NCBI GenBank assembly: GCA_022828595.1
Contig: JAKGHH010000002.1
Location: forward strand, 46,449,897-46,513,896
From: Nelumbo lutea
Lineage: Eukaryota > Streptophyta > Magnoliopsida > Proteales > Nelumbonaceae
Direction of reading: 5' to 3'
DNA: 64,000 nt
Each line of letters starts with the position of its first letter. Position 1 is the stretch's first letter. The notes beneath the pieces are model-generated. The model did not search any database and had not been told where the DNA came from. It saw nothing but the letters and a program-made list of their open reading frames with translations. Shown here piece after piece: positions 52,621 to 63,009 of this stretch. The position numbers were made by a program, and so were the translations under genes.

Positions 52621-54681
52621 TTGCCTCACGAATTAGCGGGGGACAACAAAGTAAATCCACTCTCTAAGTTCCGAAGGTAGGTCAAAGGCTTTAATGTCTA
52701 GGAAGAGGTAAGCTAAGGCCGAAGACTGTAGGCCAAGGCGAAGTGTTCCCTCTTGAGTACGATAGAATCTGAGGACTGTAGGTCTTCGTCTCAATGACGA
52801 GGTTCCTGGAGATCCAAGGTACTGCAAAACAAGAGGTGTCAGAGGCCTTGGGTGAAGACCCGAGGTGGGAACTCCGATGCTCAAGTCAGTACGAGGTGTA
52901 AGATAGGGGGAGGTGTAGACGAGGTCTTGGTGATAGTCATCGGATGCACTGGGTCCCCAATAATAAATGCTAAGGGAGCAAGTAGGGGTTGTTCATAAGA
53001 ATGCCCAACCCAATCAAACCGACCAACCCGAGTCGGTCGGGTTTTCATCCGTACCGGTCGGTTTCGGGTTGCTAGTTTGGTAGTTCCAACTTCCTAGTTT
53101 GAATAGTTTCCTAATTCCTAATAGTCTTCTACTTTTAGACTTCTACTAGAACTAGAACTCTAGAAGGCCCATTAGGCAATTACAATTAGATTTCAATTAG
53201 GTGTCTTTTTTTAGTTTTTTACCTAGATTAGAATTTAGAAGGTTTCTAAATTTTTATTTTATTGATTTATGTACCTAGATTTACCTAGTTTTTTACTCTA
53301 GAAGGCCCATTATTGACACTTGTTTTTACATGAAGAATTTATTGATTTTATTCTTTACCTGAATTAAATTTAGATTTATCTTGGACTCTTCAATATCAAA
53401 TTATCAACTAATTCAGATTTTATTTGGCTTTGTACAGGAGCAAAGCCGAAACCGACCCAAACCGACCCAACCCGACTCAAACCGACCAGGTCGGTTTGGC
53501 CTGTCAGTGGGTCGGTTTTGTTTCCCACCTTAGTTAACCCGACCAGGTCGGGTTGGTTGGGAAAATCCCAAGAAACCGACCCAACCCGACCTGTGAACAC
53601 CCCTAGGAGCAAGGTAGGTGCGGAAAGTAAATGAAAGAGTTGTATCAGAATCATGGGTTCTAGCCCCCAGTCAAGGGAGAGTTACCTCTTATTTATACTT
53701 GAGAGGATTGGAGGTAGGTGAAGGTGAACGCACCAGATGAGGGTTGTACGAGGTTAGGCAGCAGGCCCTGGTAGGTACGTTTGAACGCCCTGCGATTGGC
53801 TCCGTACGAAGGCAGCATGGCTTCCCCCTTGCTGTGGCAGGCGTTGTCAGGAGTTAATGGGCTGGGCCTCCCAGCCCGTAATGAGTTGGGCCTAGCTAGC
53901 CTAGATCATTTGCCCCCCACTCCCGAGGCCAAGGTGAGGCCTTGGCTTCAACTGGTAATGAAGGTAATAGTCGGGGTAAGGCCTCGGCTTTGGTCATCGG
54001 GAGTAACAGTCACCATGCCTTCGGATTCGTCAGCTGGGGGGTGTCTTGCAGTGGTGTCGCTTTCACTTTGTGTGCGTCGTCCCTCGACAGTTCGGAGACA
54101 CGTGTGGTGCGGATGCCTCGATTTAGCGGAGATGTCCCGTATCACGCATGGTCAGGTCACGTCAGGGGGCCTAATATGCGGAAGGCAGTCACTTCGGTAG
54201 GCACGCATTTGCCGAGTTGAGCGGTCTGCCTGGTGGTTCGCGATGGGCAGGCCCTGTGGTTCGCCCAGTAGGTTGCGGCAAGCGAACTTCATGGTCCACC
54301 CGGCGTCGTTTCATCTTCTGAGAGCATGCGCTAAAAGGTGTAATAGAACTGGTTCACAGAAGCGGAGGGTTCCCATGATCATTGGATCTGTGGTGATCTG
54401 AACCGTTGCTTGGGCGTCATTTCGCCTTCCAAGGACGAGCGTCGGGTGGCACATTGTAATTGGATGGTGAAAGCGGAGGTGCCCCAGCCGTCGGATTTAA
54501 TGAGATCTAGGCCATCCATTCTCTTTTAAATTGGGGCCTTGGTGGTGACTTTCCCCTTAATTTGAATTTAGACGCCCTTGTTGTCGAGTGAACTCAGCTC
54601 CATAGCTCTTGATCCTTCAAGACTTTCCCAGCTTCTCCATCCTTCAGGACATCTCGTCTTCACCTCCTTAGGTAATCAACT
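52621..54681 (+). repeat. non-coding leader/LTR-like part of gypsy-type transposon
   Basis: GC-rich, continuous on both sides of a hAT MITE (the GGAGCAAG duplication joins them). It leads into the gag-like frame at 54682, so it is probably the LTR and leader of that element. LTR ends could not be fixed because no second copy is in the window. Confidence 0.45.
52983..53605. mobile_element. hAT MITE with GGTCGGGTT arrays, copy 1
   Basis: 623 bp, exact 8-bp duplication GGAGCAAG (52975-52982, 53606-53613). Ends TAGGGGTTGTTCATAAG and (reverse complement) TAGGGGTGTTCACAGGTC. Subterminal regions contain many ACCGACCCAACCCGAC / GTCGGGTT motifs in opposite orientations. Confidence 0.88.
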
Positions 54682-55671
54682 ATGTTGTTCTCGGACTCCA
54701 TCCCTAAATGCCATGAACTCTCGAACACCTTGGGAGGGAGCTCCCTTGAAACCCCTTCTCCTCTATCTTCCCTAGGTTCTTTAGCCGTAGCCCCCCTTCG
54801 GCAGGAGGTGGTCGTATTAAGGGAAAGGTTAGCCTCAAGGGGCTCCAAGGGCTTCCACCAAGGTAATAACTCTCTTCATGAAAGCGCTGCATCGGCGTTG
54901 CTGAGAGAGCCCAAAGGGTCTCCTTGCTCTGAGGAGGATGTCATGGAGGTTGTCGCCAGACCAGTGGGAGGGAGTGCTACCTGAAGGGTGGCTAACGCTG
55001 GTATTCCGCGTTCGGAGTTTGAAAGCTCCTTGGATGCGGGCCAGGTCAAATCCCTGGCAAGGAGGTTTTACATACCTCTATCTTATGACCTTAGGGCCCC
55101 CGATGTGGGTGGTAGGTCGTGGACCCCTAAGGAGGGGGAAATCTGTGTCTACCATCATTTTTTTGAGTTTGGCCTTAGGTTTCCCCTCCCTTCTTTAATC
55201 TTCGAGTTACTAGAGTGGTACAGTATAACTATCAATTAACTTGTACCCAACGCCCTTAGGACCATCATAGCGATGATAGTATGGACTCGGCTTAGGGGTG
55301 TGGAGCTGACGTTGAGGATGTTTCGTGCCATGTCCGCGCCGAGGAAGCACGCTTCCGAGGCCAACATGTATTACTTCTACCCTTAGAGGGGGAAGCCAGT
55401 GCATAACCCCTCATCCGTCCATGGGAGGAATGACAAATTCTTCTATGTCTCCTACCCCGAGGGCCGGTGGTTCAAGTCTGATTGGGGGGAGGCCTGCATA
55501 ATCGTCGAGAGATGTCCCCCTCCGCTTCGAGACGAAGAGGCTGCATCTATAGCTCATCTGCTAGTGATGGGGACATTCCAAGTGAAGCCGTTGGTGGAGG
55601 AGGAGGTCCCCCTAGTCTTCGTTGGGATTAGCCCTGCCCTTCTCGGTAATAGAGGCTTTGTGGTTACATAG
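54682..55671 (+). pseudogene. gag-like protein of 'putative gypsy type transposon' family
   Basis: A single frame of 330 codons with only three in-frame stops (near 54982, 55237, 55384). It contains GEICVYHHFFEFGLRFPLP (55132 on), LVPNALRTIIAMIVW, MYYFYP and NDKFFYVSYPEGRWF. This order, CVY...GLRFPL...LVPN...YYF.PR..........KFFFV, is that of the plant domain Pfam lists as Transposase_28. Function in these elements is gag-like by inference. Family confidence moderate. Confidence 0.7.
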
Positions 55672-56223
55672 AACATCTTCCACGTTTTTGCTTTAGTGTA
55701 CTGATTGTTTTTGTTGCTGTTTCGCAAAAGTGCCCATGAACGCCCAATAGTGCTTGCTCGAGAAGGCCCATGCGAAGCAGGCCGAGAAGAAGGCCGGAGG
55801 GCAGACGTCGAATCGGCCTAGCAATGAGGTTGCCCCCTTGTCCTAGCGAAGGGGGGAAATCCACAGGTCCCCACTAAGGAGAAATAACCAATGGTGGCAC
55901 CCTAGGAGGTTATCAATGGGGTGAAGAGGCCCTCGAAGGGGGCCAAAAAGCTAACAAAGGCGTCGAAGAAGCCAACTAATAGGGTTGAGGTGCCGAAGAA
56001 GCCCATAGACGGGGCCGAGGAGGGTCGAAAGAGGCTTGTTGTAGATACGCCGAGGGAGGAGCCGCCGCGGAAGGTGGCCAACATGGAGCGATATGCAGAG
56101 GAGGTGATGCGAATGTCCACGCCTGGGGAGCGCCCATCCGGGCCTTCATCAGCTCCTCCATTAGTACAGGGACTCCCCGAGAGAGTTGAAGGGGCTGAAG
56201 GGCCCATTCGACCCACTTCGTGA
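55672..56223 (+). pseudogene. C-terminal continuation of the gag-like frame
   Basis: The same frame continues with several stops to a basic, proline-rich stretch (SKGAKKLTKASKKPTNRVE, then PSGPSSAPPLVQG) ending at 56223, where minus-strand integrase sequence begins. Probably the charged C-terminal part of the same protein, cut by rearrangement. Confidence 0.45.
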
Positions 56224-56955
56224 AGTAGTCCACGGTGACGATAAGGTACTTTCTGCCCCCCCGTCGCTTGTGGGAAAGGGTTGAGGAGGTCCATTCCACA
56301 CTTAGCGATAGGGTTGTTCATGGGTCGGGTTGGGTCGGTTTACTGTGGTTTTTCCAACCGACCCGATCTGGTCGGGTTACCTGACATAGAAACCGAAACC
56401 GACCCAGTGTTAAGCAAAACCGACCTGGTCGGTTTGAGTCGGGTTGGGTTGGGTTGGGTCGGTTTGGGTTGGTTTTAGTTCTAAGTTCATCCCTGTGATA
56501 AAATCTTGCTAATTTAAAAAACAGTCATAAATTGAACATCATTTCAGCCATCTCCTATGATAAAATTTAAATGAAAAGTTAATCACAAAAGTTGTTCATT
56601 AATCACTATTCACTAATCCAAAGTTTCTTGCAACCATTCAAAAACTAGGTGGCCTAATGGGCTTTGGAACTTCATGTTTGAACAAGAAAACCAAAACCGA
56701 CCCGAATCATCGATTTTGGAATTTACACAATCCGAAGCCGACCCGTACTGATCAAAACCCGGCCGAATCGAGTTGGGTCAGTTCGGGTTAGTCGGTTTGG
56801 TCGGGTTGGCCCTTCTTATGAACAACCCCACTTAGCGAAGGGCCAAGGGCGATTGAGGGCTGAGAGAGTTGTTGCGGGCTAATGGCATATGTTGGCATGC
56901 CTCTGGCATTGATCACATCTTCGCAAAAGTTCGGCTGCATATCTCTTTGGTTTTG
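56195..56955 (-). pseudogene. Gypsy integrase fragment, split by hAT MITE
   Basis: On the minus strand: zinc-finger end RRCDQCQRHANI (about 56925-56900), then PWPFAK (56850-56831). After the MITE come CGMDLLNPFPQATGG and KYLIVTVDYFTKWVE (56300-56200). This is the HHCC-to-core segment with the first catalytic Asp (GMDLL). It is on the opposite strand to the gag-like frame and stops abruptly, so it belongs to a different or inverted insertion. Confidence 0.82.
56309..56830. mobile_element. hAT MITE with GGTCGGGTT arrays, copy 2
   Basis: 522 bp, exact 8-bp duplication CTTAGCGA (56301-56308, 56831-56838). Ends TAGGGTTGTTCATGG and (reverse complement) TGGGGTTGTTCATAAG. Same family as copy 1. Its removal restores the integrase PWPFAKCGMDLL. 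Confidence 0.88.
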
Positions 56956-57571
56956 CTTGTTGTTTATGATTGTGATCCTTGCTTAATGCTTAGTTTCTTC
57001 TATTGATCTTGTTATTTACATTTATATGTGATGATGTATTCAGCTATGTTTCTCTTCATCTTTTGTATGCTTGATCTCACCCACTATTTGCACACACCAT
57101 TTGCATTAGATTCTAGTGTCCTATTTCCTATTAGGAGGGGGGCCAGTAGGTGCTAGGCCATTTGGACCGCACTGACAACCCACAAACCAGCCACCAACCT
57201 AAGAAACCCATTTGTCTGATGGATGAAAGTTTGAAGGATAGTAACTGTGTTGAAACCATTGAGTCTAAGTGTCAAACCTTCCCCTCATGCACCACTGTCC
57301 ATGTGTCAGCCACCTCTGCCTTGTTTGCTCGAATGCCCCTTGTGGGGCCCATATCAAATAACAACATAAAATAGAAAGCATAGAAAAAATAACAAGTCAA
57401 AAGTAAATAAGAAGTCAAAGAGTAAAAAAAAGTAAAAATAAATAAAAATAAAAAATAAAAATACATATAATATAAAAGAAAGTTTAAAACAAAAGAAAAG
57501 CCAAAAAAAGGGGCAAAGAAAAGGGGGTAGTAAGGTTTAGTTAAGCATAAGTACATAGACAAATAAAAATA
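56956..57571. other. unassigned DNA
   Basis: AT-rich on the right with A-rich, AAT-rich runs; no gene. Short ORFs on both strands have no family resemblance. Confidence 0.45.
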
Positions 57572-57600
57572 GCAATAATAATAATAATAATAATAATAAT
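57572..57600. repeat. (AAT)n microsatellite
   Basis: About nine AAT units ending exactly at the Gypsy 5' LTR. The LTR may have inserted into it. Confidence 0.9.
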
Positions 57601-58455
57601 TGATGAAGGATGATTTGACCCGATCTATTAAATAGCGACACGTGGACACTGACTCGACGTGAGCGACAGCTCCGCATTGCGGCCCGGTACAACTAAGTAA
57701 CGGGCCCATAAAACAGCTCGCCACATCATATCGCGCAAAAGGAGGAGCTCGCCACGACGCAAGCTCCGGGTTCCCTGAGCTACCCCCAAAGGGATATTCC
57801 GAGGCAACTTCAGCTCGCAAGCTAAGAAAACCAGTTCGCCCGAGCTCTCAAGCAGACAAGTCATCCCGAGGACTAATTCTACTGAGGGTACTCCTAAAGT
57901 ATTCTGAGCTCGCTACAAAATAGCTTGCGAGTGAACCGCACGAGCGTTCCACTGGAAGCTTCTATTTGACAAGCCGTACTAGTTAGACTGTGCCACATCC
58001 TTTACAGACGGCACAATCCCTGTCCTTTCGACAGTCTGTGCCCACGTCTCTCAGTAGGCGGAGCTGTGTCTGTCACTTTGGGGACGTGTCACTCGCCCGG
58101 GTAAGGAGTACGTCACAACGGCCACCTGCGCAGCCCTGGCAGGTAACGGCTGTGGCAGGGGGCCCAGTGGCGGTTATGCCCGATCTCACAAGAGCGCCCC
58201 TATAAAAGCCCTCAGGGCAGAGGAGAAACTTCTTCTTGAAACCTCCAATCTCTCGAGTACAGGAAAATTGCACGACCTCCACTCTTAGCCTTCGTCTTTC
58301 CCTTTACTTCCCATACATAGTACTAACTTAAGCATCGGAGTATTCCTGCTGCGTAAATCCCTGGGAATCTTCCTTTTCATCTTCTCAGGTGCCGTTTGTT
58401 GCCAGAAAGGAGTCAGTCAGTGATCAGCTAGGAGTGTCTGGATCGCGCCACATCA
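57601..58455 (+). repeat. 5' LTR of Gypsy element
   Basis: 855 bp, TGATGAAGGATGATTTG to CGCGCCACATCA. TATA box TATAAAAG at 58201-58208 and a pyrimidine-rich leader after it. The 3' LTR lies outside the window, so the ends rest on TG/CA and the PBS. Confidence 0.82.
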
Positions 58456-58457
58456 TT

Positions 58458-58476
58458 TGGCGCCGTCTGTGGGAAA
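58458..58476 (+). other. primer-binding site of Gypsy element
   Basis: TGGCGCCGTCTGTGGGAAA two bases after the LTR, the form common in plant Gypsy elements of the Tat/Athila side (tRNA-Asp-like 3' end). Confidence 0.75.
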
Positions 58477-58544
58477 CGCTTCAAAAGGCCTTTCCCTCTA
58501 AACTCTCTCAGTTCCTTCTTCTTCCTTGAAACAATCCAACATTC

Positions 58545-60392
58545 ATGGCTTCCCCTAGCAACGTCGGACGAAGCACGGAAATGAATAACTCCATGGAACA
58601 ACCCCAACTTCCTACTGTCTGTATCGGACAGTTCACCGTCCCCCTCTCAGCGGACGGAATCCCCAGCTTGAACGTGCCTCTCACAATGGCACCTGTCATC
58701 GCCCCACTCCCTGCTACAGTCGGGATGACGTTCACCGAACCTTCGTTCGTGCCTCCAGTGGCTATCCCGAACCAGCTGGAGAACCTGATGCAGTGCATGA
58801 GGGCCATGCAAGCTCAAATGCAACAGTTCCAGCAACTTCAACTCTATCAACAACATGTACTGCACGAGGTCTCCCAGTACCAGTATCAGTAGCAATTCCC
58901 TCAGTTGCCCCAACCTCAGCTTCAACAGCCTCAGCACCTGGCCTCGCAGCAAGCCAAGTATCGCCACTAGAGAGAACACTCGGGCCAAGGAGAGGCCCCC
59001 CAAAATCTCCCACAAAACCAAGCCTCCCCCTACAGCAAATGGGAGAGATCGGCTACCCCGATCTCGCCGCAGGCAGACAGGTCGGGAGAACCCCGACTCG
59101 ACAGGTCAACGCCGCCTCGACAGTCGAAGTTTGGGACCCCGATTCTTGAGAACTGGTTCGAGATCCTGGCAGCAGACTGCAAGCAGGCTCCTTCTATCCG
59201 TAGCCATCACTAGCGGACCGAGCTACCCCCAGCGCAAACTGTCTTGGATAGCACGAAAGTGAGTAGCATAAAAGTCGAGCCCATCAGGAAGCAGAGGCGC
59301 CGACGCCGAGCTCGCCAATCTGTCACCCGCGATTTGCCCGAGCTCATGGGCAAAGAAGAGGTAGGCTCGGCCGAAGCCAAAGCTCCCTTCCTCTCAGTTC
59401 TGTCCCCCCTGTCTTCCGAACTCTTGGCGGTCCCGATGCCCAAGGATTTCAAGCTCCCCTCTCTTGACAAGTATGACGGGTCATTCGACCCGAGTGATCA
59501 TATAGATGCCTTTCAATCACAGATGCACCTGGCGTGAGCCAGTGAATCGTGCATGTGCATGGCCTTCTCCACTACGTTCAAGGGAGCAGCCCGCACATGG
59601 TACCGGAACTTGGCGCCCAAGTCAATAAGAAGTTAGGCGCAGGTCGCACAAGCCTTCACATCCCACTTTGTCACCAGCAAGCGGTGCCCACGAACTGAAG
59701 AAAGCATCTTCAACGTAGCACAAAGGGAGGGAGAGTCCATCAGGAGCTATATCAAGCGGTTCAACGACGCTTGTAGGCAGATACCATGCCTGGATCCCGT
59801 CGTACACCTTGCAGCAGCCGAGAAGAGCGTGAAGCACAAAGAGTTCAAGTGGCACATGGTCGTCAACTAACCCGTGACCATAACCGAGTTTCTGAAACTT
59901 GCAGATAAGTTCATAGCCACTGAAGAGGAGATCAACCAAAAGGGTGAGGGCACACCCTAAAACAGAAAGAGAGAAGGAGAGCCTTCCAGTCAAGAGGACA
60001 CCCGAAGAAGAAAGGAAACAGCTCGGGGTGCAAAGCCGGGTCAGTTGTTCTGAGCTCCTGCTCCAGAGCGAGCTGATTACACTCCACTGAATGCGAAGCG
60101 GGCCAAAATTCTGATGGCGATCAAGGATGCCCCGTACGTGAAGTGGCCACCCCATCTGAGGGGGAATCCCAAAGAAAGAAATAAGAGTCTGTATTGCAGC
60201 TTTCACAAAGACCACGGTCACAGTACCGAGAGTTGTAAAAACCTCTACGACGAGAGAGAGGAGCTCATCCGTCGCGGATATTTGAGAAACTTTGTACAAA
60301 ATAATAATAACAATAATAATAGTAATACAGTAGGTCGACAAGGGGAGCACGGTAAATACGCTCCCGAGTCCAGCAGCAGGCCGGCCGAATAA
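58545..60392 (+). pseudogene. Gypsy gag, frame-intact with eight stops
   Basis: A single frame of about 615 codons from ATG 58545 to 60392 without a frameshift, but with stops at 58890, 58968, 59211, 59535, 59634, 59868, 59958 and 60051. Retrotrans_gag landmarks: FKLPSLDKYDGSFDPSDHID (59448 on), AARTWYRNLAP, ESIRSYIKRFNDA. Then the Tat-type knuckle YCSFHKDHGHSTESC (about 60195). Glutamine-rich N-terminal third. The stops are mostly at codons that differ from CAG, CAA or CGA by one C-to-T change. Confidence 0.88.
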
Positions 60393-60419
60393 CCGTAGAG
60401 GCAGCCTCCAGAGGAGAGG

Positions 60420-61204
60420 TCAGTTCGGGGACCATCCACATGATAGTGGGAGGTTCAATCGTTGCGGGTTGCACTTCAGCGGCAGCTCGACGTCGGTTCG
60501 TGAGGTCACCCGGAAGGAGCAGAACCCCCCGAAGCGGCTGAGAACAGAAGAGTCGATTTTCTTCACAGAAGACGATGCGCGAGGGGTCCATTACCCCACG
60601 ATGATGCACTCGTGATAATGTTGAGAATCAATGACTTCGAGGTCAGGCGCATACTTGTCGACTCAGGTAGCTCGGCCGACATACTTTTCAAAGCAGCGTT
60701 TGACCAGCTTCAGTTGCAGAGAAGTGACTTGAAACCCGCAGACACTCCTTTGGTAGGGTTCAGTGGAAAGAAGTCCGACCCCTTAGGAAAATAACAGTAT
60801 CTGTAGAGATCAAAACGTGGCCTTGTGTGGCTAGATTCGAGCACAACTTCCTGGTGGTAGCGACCCCCTCGCCTTACAATGCCATAGTAGGGTGGCCAGT
60901 CACCCATGTCCTGCGGGCGGTGGTCTCCACTTACCATTTAGCTATGAAGTTCCCAACCGTCTTCGGAGTGGGAGTAGCGCAGGGCGACCAACCTGAGTCC
61001 CGCAAGTGCTACATTGCCACCCTAAAGGGGAAGACCAAGGTAGCCGATGACCTTGAATTGGAGCGACCCACGGAGCAAGGCGAAGAGGGAGCCGTGCCCA
61101 CGGAAGAAACGGTCGCGGTCCCGACCTCGACAGTAAACCCAGCTTGGACGCTCCAGATCGGCGCTTCCGTCCAGGAGCCCCTACAATCCGAACTGGCCCG
61201 TTAG
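60420..61204 (+). pseudogene. Gypsy protease region
   Basis: The frame 60612-60794 holds the retroviral-type aspartic protease motif LVDSGSSADILF after RINDFEVRR. A one-base loss near 60790 shifts the frame, and 60827-61204 continues with ARFEHNFLVVATPSPYNAIV then FPTVFGVGVAQGDQ, the usual Tat protease-RT spacer. The spacer stops at 61204 and RT starts almost at once, suggesting a deletion. Confidence 0.85.
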
Positions 61205-62440
61205 ACAGAAGAAATGCAACCTAGCCCCAAAACGGTGGAAAGCGGTCAATGAGGAAGTCAAGAAGCTCCTCGCAGCGGACTTCGTAGGAGAAGTCCAATA
61301 TCCGAGCTGGGTAGCCAACTCCGTGCTGGTAAAGAAGGCTAATGACAAGTGGCGTATGTGCGTCGACTACACCTACTTGAACCGGGCTTGCTCGAAAGAC
61401 TACTTCCCGCTCCCAGAATCAACCGTTTGGTGGACGTGACCTTAGGGCATGAGTTGCTAAGTTTCTTGGACGCCTATTCGGGCTATAACCAGATCAAGAT
61501 GGACTTGGCAGACGAAGAAAAGACTGCCTTCATCATAGAGTTCGGCCTATACTGTTACAAGGTTATGCCCTTCGGGTTAAAAAACGCAGGGGCAACCTTT
61601 CAAAGGCTTGTAAATAAATTGTTTGCGTCGTTAATCGGCAGAATAGTAGAACGCTATGTGGACGACATGGTCGTCAAAACTCAATTCTCACATGAATTAA
61701 TACAAGACTTGCATCCTGTTTTTGAAATTTTGCGTAAGTTTAATATGAGATTGAATCCAAACAAGTGTGTGTTCAGTGTAACCTCGAGTAAGTTCCTAGG
61801 ATACATCGTTAACCGTCATGGCATTGAAGCCAACTCGGATAAGGTTAAGGCCATCTTGGACATGAAACCACCCCGAAAGCTTAAGGAAGTTCAGAGGTTG
61901 AATGGCCGCATAGCCATCCTAAGCCGTTTCATGTCTAAATCAGCGGACCGTTGTCTACCATTCTTTAAGCCAATAAAGAGCAAAGGGTTTGAGTGGACCC
62001 AAGATTGCCAACTCGTGCTCGACGAGCTCAAAGACTACCTTACTAGCGTGCCGACCTTAACCCGGCCCGACGAGGGCGATGCTTTAGAACTCTAACTCTC
62101 GGCGAGCGACGAGTGGTCAGTTCGGTACTAATTAAGGAAGTAGATCGGGTCCAATGACCCATCTATTATGTTAGTAAAGTATTGCATGGAGCAAAAACGA
62201 GATACCCGGTGATGGAAAAGCTAGCATGCGCATTGATAATTGCAGCTCGGAATCTCCGCCCGTACTTCCAAGCTCATACTATTATCGTCCTTATCGACAA
62301 ACCTCTGAGGCAAGTATTGCTTAAACCGAGGTCTCCGGTCAGTTGACGAAGTGGGTCATTGAGCTCAGTGAGTACGACCTCCAGTACAAGCCACGAACCG
62401 CCATCAAGGCCCAAGCCTTAGCAGATTTCATAGCCGAGTG
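61205..62440 (+). pseudogene. Gypsy reverse transcriptase and RNase H
   Basis: RT begins with EEVKKLLAADFVGEVQYPSW and KWRMCVDYTYLN, shifts frame near 61420, then is open to 62095 with SFLDAYSGYNQIKMD, MPFGLKNAGATFQRLVN, IVERYVDDMVVKT (YVDD intact) and FLGYIVNRHGIEA. The first RNase H follows in broken frames (TRYPVMEKLACAL, RPYFQAHTI region) and ends with LTKWVIELSEYDLQY at 62343. Confidence 0.88.
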
Positions 62441-62569
62441 CACATTCAGCTCCGAAGTTCCCAGTCTGGTTGAGCGTGAGGCTCCCACCTCAGGTGAGCC
62501 CGAAGCTCCCGGATCGGTCGAGTCCGAATGCCGTGAAGTATTAGCCAGTGTAGCACCTCTCCTAGCTCG

Positions 62570-63000
62570 GCCAACTGTGAGCTGGGATGAGGAGCCCTGG
62601 ATCCTTCACGTAGATGGCTCCTCGAACCAACAGGGCAACGGTGCCGAAATAGTTTTACACAGCCCAAGTGGCATGAAACTGGAGTACGCGCTACGCTTCG
62701 AGTTCGAGGCATCCAACAATGAAGCAGAATACGAGGCACTGATAGCCGGACTAACCTTAGCCAGAAAAGTAAAAGCCAAGCACATCGTTATCCGTAGCGA
62801 CTCCTAGCTCGTAGTCAACCAGGTCATGGGCGAATATGAAGCTCGCGAGCCGACCATGGTCGCCTACTTAGCCAAAGTTAGAGAGGCCCTGCTCAACTTC
62901 CAGTCACACTTCATCAGACGGATCCCTAGGTCGAAGAACGTCGAGGCCAATGCCCTATCCAAGTTAGCCAGCACTAGCGACATCACCATGAAAACCGTGT
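62570..63000 (+). pseudogene. second RNase H domain (Tat lineage)
   Basis: Reads PWILHVDGSSNQQGNGAEIV, then FEASNNEAEYEALIAGLTLA, then IVIRSDS followed by a TAG and LVVNQVMGEYEA, and NVEANALSKLAS. D, E, D and the final D are all visible. This plant-type RNase H in addition to the retroviral one is the defining feature of Tat elements. Confidence 0.88.
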
Positions 63001-63009
63001 ACATAGAGG

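Noticed and set aside
57272..57820. 182-aa minus-strand ORF with long Y/L/F runs
   Set aside because: Created by (AAT)n and A-rich sequence read on the minus strand overlapping the LTR; no homology.
58545..59537. Separate small host genes in the Gypsy gag region
   Set aside because: All pieces lie in one frame of a gag downstream of an LTR and PBS; the gaps between them are single stop codons.
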